Source: Alphaproteobacteria bacterium (GTDB lineage: Bacteria > Pseudomonadota > Alphaproteobacteria > JANQMY01). Taken from it: a stretch of DNA of 64,000 nucleotides. Below are positions 59,853 through 64,000 of this stretch, one piece after another. The number at the start of each line of letters is the position of its first letter. The stretch's first letter is position 1. Made by a program: the position numbers and the translations under genes. The stretch lies in the NCBI GenBank assembly GCA_028289425.1, contig JANQPL010000003.1, positions 280,407 through 344,406 of the forward strand, given 5' to 3'. The notes beneath the pieces are model-generated. The model saw nothing but the letters and a program-made list of their open reading frames with translations, ran no database searches and had not been told where the DNA came from.

Positions 59853-59997
59853 ATGGGTGCATGGGGTTCATGCATTGTTTGAATACCTGGCCGGCCCACG
59901 CCCCCATCCCAGCCACCCCTAGGGTACCCTTATCGGGTGGCTGGGATGGGGGCGTGGGATGGCTTGGTCCCACAAATAATGGGTGCATGGGGTTCAT
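59853..59997. repeat. Palindrome copy 2 flanked by 19-bp direct repeats
   Basis: Centre: 24-bp perfect arms (59895-59918 and 59935-59958) with a 16-base loop that contains AGGGTACCCT, itself a palindrome. Flanks: ATGGGTGCATGGGGTTCAT occurs at 59853-59871 and again at 59979-59997 (exact). Length 145 bp. No coding potential that I trust. Shared core and loop with copy 1 make it a member of a repeat family; the flanking direct repeats resemble a small mobile element. Confidence 0.65.
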
Positions 59998-60074
59998 CCA
60001 AATATCGACCTCACAACCTCCCTGTTCCCGGCTTTCGGGGGAATGACAGCAGAGATTCACCGTTCAAAGAGCGT

Positions 60075-60103
60075 TTGACTCAATATAGGATATACTTATA
60101 TCC
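60075..60103 (+). promoter_or_regulatory. Candidate promoter with overlapping palindrome
   Basis: TTGACT (60075-60080), 16-bp spacer, TATATC (60097-60102). The palindrome GGATATA-CT-TATATCC (60088-60103) covers the -10, suggesting regulation. A TTAACCAT motif follows at 60140. If used, the transcript has a leader of about 160 bases before the first repeat-protein gene. Confidence 0.4.
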
Positions 60104-60269
60104 ACGGCGTTACAACAGATCCTGTCTTAAAGGTCACTTTTAACCATCAAGCGAAAAATGTGCCGAAACGAAACGCGATTGCCACCGGCCCTCTTCAATT
60201 AACTACGAAATGTCCCTATTGCTGATCGTCGGGGCATCTATGCGTGTAAGGACGCTGGGGGGACTTGTC

Positions 60270-61586
60270 ATGAAACCGCTATGGATTTTGGGGGGCATCT
60301 GTTTCGCCGCGGTCGCGCTGTGTGACGCGAAGGCTGACAGCATTCCGGACTTTCAACTCGGCAACATCACGGTCAACGCCGGTCAAAACGGCAATTGGGG
60401 AGTCAACAATACCGGAATCAACAACACCGGCCTTGGAAATGGCAGCCAAGACAATAAGGGCGCCTTCAATGGCAACGGCAATACCCAACCGCCAAAACCG
60501 AATGGGGAAACAGCCTCTGTCAGTTTTGTAAGTGGTGGCTCGGCTGGCGCGGGCAACACGGGCCTTTTCAACGGCAATGGGAACGAAGCAGGCCCTACAA
60601 GCGAGGCTGGAAACGGTAACACCGGCGCCTTTAACGGCAATGGTAATGAAGCCGAATCGGGGGAAAGCCTGGTGGTCGGCAGTGGCAACAAGGGCATTTT
60701 CAACGGCAATGACGGCTCGGCCACCGCTTTGGATGGTGAGGCCGGCAACGAGAACCTTGGCGCGCTCAATGGCAACGGTGCATCCGGCAGTTTCGGCAGC
60801 GGCGGCAGTAACAACAAAGGCGTCCTCAATGGCAATGGCGCCAGCGCCTTTATGGCCAGTGCCGGTTCCGGCAATGAAGGGCTTGGCAACGGCAATGACG
60901 CGATCGGCAGTTTCGGGAACGGCGGCGCGAACAACACCGGCGCCTTTAACGGCAATGACTCCACCGGTGGCATGGGCACGGGGGGCAGTAACAATCACGG
61001 CGCCTTTAACGGCAATGACTCGTCCGGGACCTTCAGCACCGGCGGTAGCGACAATGCCGGAGCCTTTAACGGCAATAGCGCCAGCGCCCTTTTCGGCCCT
61101 GCAGGCAACAACAATAGGGGCGCGCTTAACGGCAACAACGCCGAAGCCCTGATGGGCAGCGCCGGCAATGGCAATAAAGGCGCGCTCAACGGCAATGACA
61201 GTGACGGGACTTTTGCCAGCGCGGGCGAAGACAACACCGGGTTCAACAACGGAAATCGGTCGACGGCATTCATGGGCCCAACGGCAGGCAGCGGCAATAC
61301 GGGCGCCAATAATGGCAATGACACCACGTCGGATCCCTTCGCCAGCAGCGTCGCTTCACTCGGCTTTTTCGAAGGCTCAGGGGTGGGCAGCAATAATGTG
61401 GGTGCCGGCAACGGTAACTTCGCCACAAGCAACTTGGGACCCGCGGGCAGCGGCAATCTCGGTGCGTTGAATGGCGTGGGCGGCATGTCGTTTCAAGGTA
61501 ATCTGAATATCGGTGCAGGCCACACGGTTCAAAACGGAAACATCGGAAATCCGCCTGCGAGCTTCCCGCTCCCTGCATTGCCGTAA
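60270..61586 (+). CDS. Secreted Asn-Gly-rich 20-residue repeat protein (paralogue 1)
   Basis: 438 residues from the ATG at 60270, chosen because it gives MKPLWILGGIC, identical to the start of paralogue 2; the upstream reading from 60210 is not supported. Signal peptide to about 'CDAKAD'. The mature protein is about 14 units of approximately 20 residues with consensus G-A/L-(F/L)-NGN-(D/G)-(S/A)-x-(G/A)-x-(F/M)-x-x-(A/G)-G-x-(N/G)-N-x, e.g. 'GAFNGNDSSGTFSTGGSDNA' and 'GALNGNNAEALMGSAGNGNK'. No charged or aromatic core, no Cys after the signal. Likely a secreted beta-solenoid or surface polymer subunit. I know no characterised homologue; mycobacterial PPE-MPTR repeats only look similar. Confidence 0.8.
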   Translation: MKPLWILGGICFAAVALCDAKADSIPDFQLGNITVNAGQNGNWGVNNTGINNTGLGNGSQDNKGAFNGNGNTQPPKPNGETASVSFVSGGSAGAGNTGLFNGNGNEAGPTSEAGNGNTGAFNGNGNEAESGESLVVGSGNKGIFNGNDGSATALDGEAGNENLGALNGNGASGSFGSGGSNNKGVLNGNGASAFMASAGSGNEGLGNGNDAIGSFGNGGANNTGAFNGNDSTGGMGTGGSNNHGAFNGNDSSGTFSTGGSDNAGAFNGNSASALFGPAGNNNRGALNGNNAEALMGSAGNGNKGALNGNDSDGTFASAGEDNTGFNNGNRSTAFMGPTAGSGNTGANNGNDTTSDPFASSVASLGFFEGSGVGSNNVGAGNGNFATSNLGPAGSGNLGALNGVGGMSFQGNLNIGAGHTVQNGNIGNPPASFPLPALP

Positions 61587-61607
61587 TTCATACAAATACA
61601 AATCATC

Positions 61608-61640
61608 AAAAGCCGGGCAAGACCTCCTGCCCGGCTTTTT
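61608..61640 (+). terminator. Intrinsic terminator of paralogue 1
   Basis: AAAAGCCGGGCA / 8-base loop / TGCCCGGCTTTT followed by another T. 12-bp stem. Sequence is the same as the terminator at 63609 except for one loop base (G/C), so the terminator was duplicated with the gene. Confidence 0.9.
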
Positions 61641-61664
61641 GATTCAATGAACGGCCCGCCCGCG

Positions 61665-61785
61665 TTAACCACACCCGACGATATAACACCCGTGAAGCTA
61701 GTGTGACTGCACTTTCATCTTCTCTTAACCAAAATCGATCCGTACACATTGTGTCAGCGTGGGACAATTCGACTGGGGATGGATC
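61665..61785 (+). promoter_or_regulatory. Conserved upstream module of paralogue 2 (two TTAACCA boxes)
   Basis: TTAACCA at 61665 and 61725, exactly 60 bp apart, the second 61 bp before the ATG. The module of paralogue 3 has the same two boxes, 60 bp apart and 62 bp before its ATG. TTAACC(AT) is a known alternative CtrA-type motif in Caulobacter. A conserved GACTGGGG then precedes the start codon. Confidence 0.55.
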
Positions 61786-63585
61786 ATGAAACCGCTTTGG
61801 ATTTTGGGAGGCATTTGCGTTGCAGCCGTCGCACTGAACGACAGCGCGCATGCCCAAGCCATGGACGACATGGAGCTCGGCCTGGTGACGATCAACCGAG
61901 GCGCCAACGGCAATTGGGGCGTGGACAACACCGGCTACGGCAATTCCGGTTCCGGTAATTCCGGTATCGGCAATACCGGCTCCAACAATGGCAGTGTCGG
62001 CAATACGGGCAACAATAACGGCAATACCGACTCCAACGGTGAAGACCCGTATACGGAAATGCAATACCGTGATTGGCAAAACGGCGATACCATTGAAACA
62101 AGCGGTAGCTACAACACCGGCAACAATAACGGCAACAACAGCGAAGCATCCGCGAATTCAGGCGGAGATAACGGCGGCCATCTCGGTCAATCGCCGAATG
62201 GCGGTTCCGCCGAAGCAACGGCCGGCAGCTACAATACGGGCAACAATAACGGCAACAACAGTTCAGCCTCCGCAAACGCAGGTGGTGGAGATAATGGCGA
62301 CGATTTCGCGCCCTCCAACAACAACAATGGCGGCGCCACGGTCCAGGCCACGGCCGGCAGTGGCAATGTGGGCAATGGCAACGGCAATAACAGCGAAGCG
62401 TCCGCAACCATTGGCGATGATTTCGTGCCGCAACCGGAACCGGGCGTTGCAAGCAATAACGACAATGGCATTGGCGGCGGCAGCACGAGCGCTGAGGCGA
62501 CCGCCGGCAGCGGCAATGTGGGCAATGGCAACGGCAATGGCAGTGCGGCTTCCGCAAATGCCGGCTCAACCAACAATCAAGTGCCCATGGTGACAACGTC
62601 CAACGACGAGTACACCCCTCTGCCAAACGGCGACGGCACAAGTGCTGAAGCAACCGCCGGCAGCGGCAATGTGGGTAACGCAAACGGAAACGGCAGCACC
62701 GCCATGGCCAATGCCACATCGGGTGAAGAGCCGAACGGCTTCACGACGAATGAGGTTCCACCTGGACCGAACGGCGGCAGCACCTCTGCCGAAGCCACGG
62801 CAGGCAGCAACAACACCGGCAATGCTAACGGTAATGGCAGCACGGCGAACGCCACGGCCAATTCGGGTGGTACGCCGCGCGGTGAAGTCGTAACCGGCGA
62901 GAGATTGCCGATGCCTCCTCAAGGCGACGGCACGTCTGCAGAAGCCAATGCGGGCAGCGGCAATACCGGTAACGCCAACGGCAATGGCAGCACGGCTGTC
63001 GCCTCGGCCAATTCCGGCGATGATATACGACTGACCGATGAGCCGACCGCTGCCGACAACAGGCTGCAGCTGCCTCCGCGAGGCGGCGGTACGACGGCGG
63101 AAGCCAACGCGGGCACCGACAATACAGGCAATGGCAACGGCAATGGATCGCTCGCTTTTGCGGATGCTAATTCTGGTCTGCCTCAACACTCGGCACCGAG
63201 GTCGTCCGATGAAACCACCATCGCTGATTTCGTCGGCATTGGCGGCACCACGGCAGAAGCTAATGCAGGAACGAACAATTCCGGCAATGGCAACGGCAAC
63301 AACGCCCTCGCCGACTCGACGGCGTTCAATGGCGGCACGGCCTTCTCTGGGGCCGGCAACATGAACACCGGATCTCTGAACGGGAATAACACCCAGGCGG
63401 AAGCATTTGCCGGAGATGGCGGATTTGTCTTTACAGGCGCGGGCAACTTCAACACGGGCGCTGCGCTGGGCAACAACAGCGGTGCGTTTGCCGGCGCCAT
63501 TGGACCCAGTTCCGCCTTTGTAAGCGACGGATCCGGCCTGACGGGCGTACAACAATTCAATGTGGGCGGCATGAGCCTGCCCTAA
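61786..63585 (+). CDS. Secreted Asn-Gly-rich repeat protein (paralogue 2)
   Basis: 599 residues from the ATG at 61786 (GGGGATGGATC upstream). Signal peptide 'MKPLWILGGICVAAVAL...' with the same first eleven residues as paralogue 1. The mature region is at least eight longer units of about 45-50 residues: a conserved core 'SAEATAGSGNVGNGNGNGS' type stretch, a second 'A-x-A-x-S/N-G' strip, then a variable acidic/Pro linker of 15-25 residues. Composition: Asn, Gly, Ser, Ala, Thr. No Cys, few Lys/Arg. The C-terminal 80 residues are less regular. Secreted; filament, matrix or surface-layer role is inferred from shape only. Confidence 0.8.
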   Translation: MKPLWILGGICVAAVALNDSAHAQAMDDMELGLVTINRGANGNWGVDNTGYGNSGSGNSGIGNTGSNNGSVGNTGNNNGNTDSNGEDPYTEMQYRDWQNGDTIETSGSYNTGNNNGNNSEASANSGGDNGGHLGQSPNGGSAEATAGSYNTGNNNGNNSSASANAGGGDNGDDFAPSNNNNGGATVQATAGSGNVGNGNGNNSEASATIGDDFVPQPEPGVASNNDNGIGGGSTSAEATAGSGNVGNGNGNGSAASANAGSTNNQVPMVTTSNDEYTPLPNGDGTSAEATAGSGNVGNANGNGSTAMANATSGEEPNGFTTNEVPPGPNGGSTSAEATAGSNNTGNANGNGSTANATANSGGTPRGEVVTGERLPMPPQGDGTSAEANAGSGNTGNANGNGSTAVASANSGDDIRLTDEPTAADNRLQLPPRGGGTTAEANAGTDNTGNGNGNGSLAFADANSGLPQHSAPRSSDETTIADFVGIGGTTAEANAGTNNSGNGNGNNALADSTAFNGGTAFSGAGNMNTGSLNGNNTQAEAFAGDGGFVFTGAGNFNTGAALGNNSGAFAGAIGPSSAFVSDGSGLTGVQQFNVGGMSLP

Positions 63586-63608
63586 TCCGTCCCACGACGG
63601 ACTAAATG

Positions 63609-63642
63609 AAAAGCCGGGCAACACCTCCTGCCCGGCTTTTTT
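63609..63642 (+). terminator. Intrinsic terminator of paralogue 2
   Basis: AAAAGCCGGGCA / ACACCTCC / TGCCCGGCTTTTTT: 12-bp stem plus T-run. Same stem as the terminator at 61608. Confidence 0.9.
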
Positions 63643-63660
63643 GTGTGCGCCTTTTCTCGT

Positions 63661-63778
63661 GCGTCATCCCAGGGCGAGCGAGAGCGCATCCTTGGGATCC
63701 AGAGCGTCAATTAGAAGAGCTAATTCCGGGATTGCAACAAGCCGCCCTGGATGCCAGTGACAAGCACTGGCATGACGC
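63661..63778. repeat. MITE-like interspersed repeat with 7-bp inverted ends
   Basis: Begins GCGTCAT and ends ATGACGC (perfect inverted ends, 118 bp). Inner structure: CCAGGG ... CCCTGG, and ATGCCAGTG / ACAAG / CACTGGCAT near the right end. No open frame. Inserted between the terminator of paralogue 2 and the conserved upstream module of paralogue 3. The type is familiar as a dispersed non-coding palindrome in alphaproteobacterial genomes; copy number needs a genome. Confidence 0.55.
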
Positions 63779-63806
63779 TTAGGAGCGTGGCGCCACTCCC
63801 ACCCAA

Positions 63807-63928
63807 TTAACCACGACCTACGAAACAACACCCGCCTCGCGCGAATTGGCCTGGCGTCGCCTTATCTTAACCAAAAAATACGTGTACAGATCGTTATAGT
63901 TTGGGACGCTTGTGACTGGGGGGACGCC
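63807..63928 (+). promoter_or_regulatory. Conserved upstream module of paralogue 3 (two TTAACCA boxes)
   Basis: TTAACCA at 63807 and 63867, exactly 60 bp apart, the second 62 bp before the ATG at 63929. GACTGGGGGG precedes the start codon as in the other two paralogues. Confidence 0.55.
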
Positions 63929-64000
63929 ATGCGCGCGGGCAAATCAACATTTCTTATTGTAACGGCCATATCCGCTGTTCTGTCGGGGCCGGCGCTGGCA
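63929..64000 (+). CDS. Start of a third gene with the same upstream layout (partial)
   Basis: 24 codons to the window edge, ATG at 63929 preceded by GGGGGGAC. The visible part is a signal peptide only ('MRAGKSTFLIVTAISAVLSG' and 'PALA'), which differs from the MKPLWILGGIC of the first two. Promoter module and spacing match, so it is likely a third family member with a diverged signal; the repeat region is outside the window. Confidence 0.6.
   Translation, partial: MRAGKSTFLIVTAISAVLSGPALA

Noticed and set aside
60450..61320. Regular 60-bp DNA periodicity resembling a repeat array
   Set aside because: It is coding repetition (20-residue units), not CRISPR: no spacers of unique sequence, no palindromic repeat, and the frame stays open.
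61892..62719. Long Cys/Arg-rich reading frame on the minus strand
   Set aside because: It is the complement of the Asn-Gly-rich codons of paralogue 2; composition is an artefact and there is no ribosome site.

Overview
The window reads as a chromosomal segment of an alphaproteobacterium, probably a free-living aquatic one. Evidence seen here is a CpdR-type cell-cycle response regulator with a full CtrA-type box upstream, an adjacent PlcP/Agt-like lipid-remodelling pair, a three-hairpin ROSE-type RNA thermometer before hsp20, a TAXI-type TRAP transporter, MAPEG and SnoaL-like proteins, and mixed GTG/ATG starts. No phage, integrase, transposase, CRISPR array or rRNA is visible. One tRNA (Val, GAC) is present. 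No genus can be assigned from the sequence alone.

Layout. 1-3.1 kb: the 5' part of an amidohydrolase gene, SnoaL-like proteins, trhO, a GST-like protein and a limonene-epoxide-hydrolase-like enzyme. 3.1-7.7 kb: a DUF3604 / parvulin-like / HupE-UreJ set of exported and membrane proteins plus a lipoprotein. 7.9-13.7 kb: a von Willebrand A protein, SDR, leucine-dehydrogenase-type enzyme, nitroreductase and MAPEG. 13.9-18.5 kb: a LysR regulator, then a catabolic-looking operon (FAD monooxygenase, atypical SDR, membrane protein) divergent from a TetR regulator with a 14-bp perfect palindrome between them. 18.5-23.4 kb: twin hairpins, a small secreted protein, an asparagine-synthetase-like / AspH-like pair and a degenerate PAS-GGDEF-EAL protein. 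23.6-31 kb: tRNA-Val, cpdR, an N-formylglutamate amidohydrolase, a candidate small RNA, a lytic transglycosylase, plcP-agt and typA. 31-43.5 kb: an XRE regulator, hisN, an acyl-CoA carboxylase beta subunit, malonyl-CoA decarboxylase divergent from a TRAP-TAXI transporter, and ROSE-hsp20. 43.5-52.9 kb: a signalling cluster (class III cyclase, pentapeptide protein, Hpt protein), a second glycosyltransferase, enoyl-CoA hydratase, AI-2E transporter and small stress/accessory genes. 53-57.4 kb: the wreck of a Zur-regulated TonB receptor, a LysR regulator, cysH-trxA and a sulfatase. 57.4-59.9 kb: a self-regulated MerR operon and long palindromic repeats. 60-64 kb: three tandem genes for secreted proteins, two of them entirely Asn-Gly-rich repeats, with a shared promoter layout and, for the first two, near-identical terminators.

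The most unusual part is the 60-64 kb family. The first two products share an identical signal-peptide start (MKPLWILGGIC) and consist of 20-residue (gene 1) or about 45-50-residue (gene 2) Asn/Gly/Ser/Ala repeats. Each gene has two TTAAC boxes about 60 bp apart at similar distances from the start codon. A third gene with the same upstream layout begins at the window edge. I could not assign these proteins to a characterised family. Other notable signals are regulatory: the ROSE thermometer, the Zur box left in front of a deleted receptor, an orphan intrinsic terminator that marks a likely sRNA, a textbook 19-bp-spacer MerR promoter, and a family of approximately 24-bp-stem palindromes.
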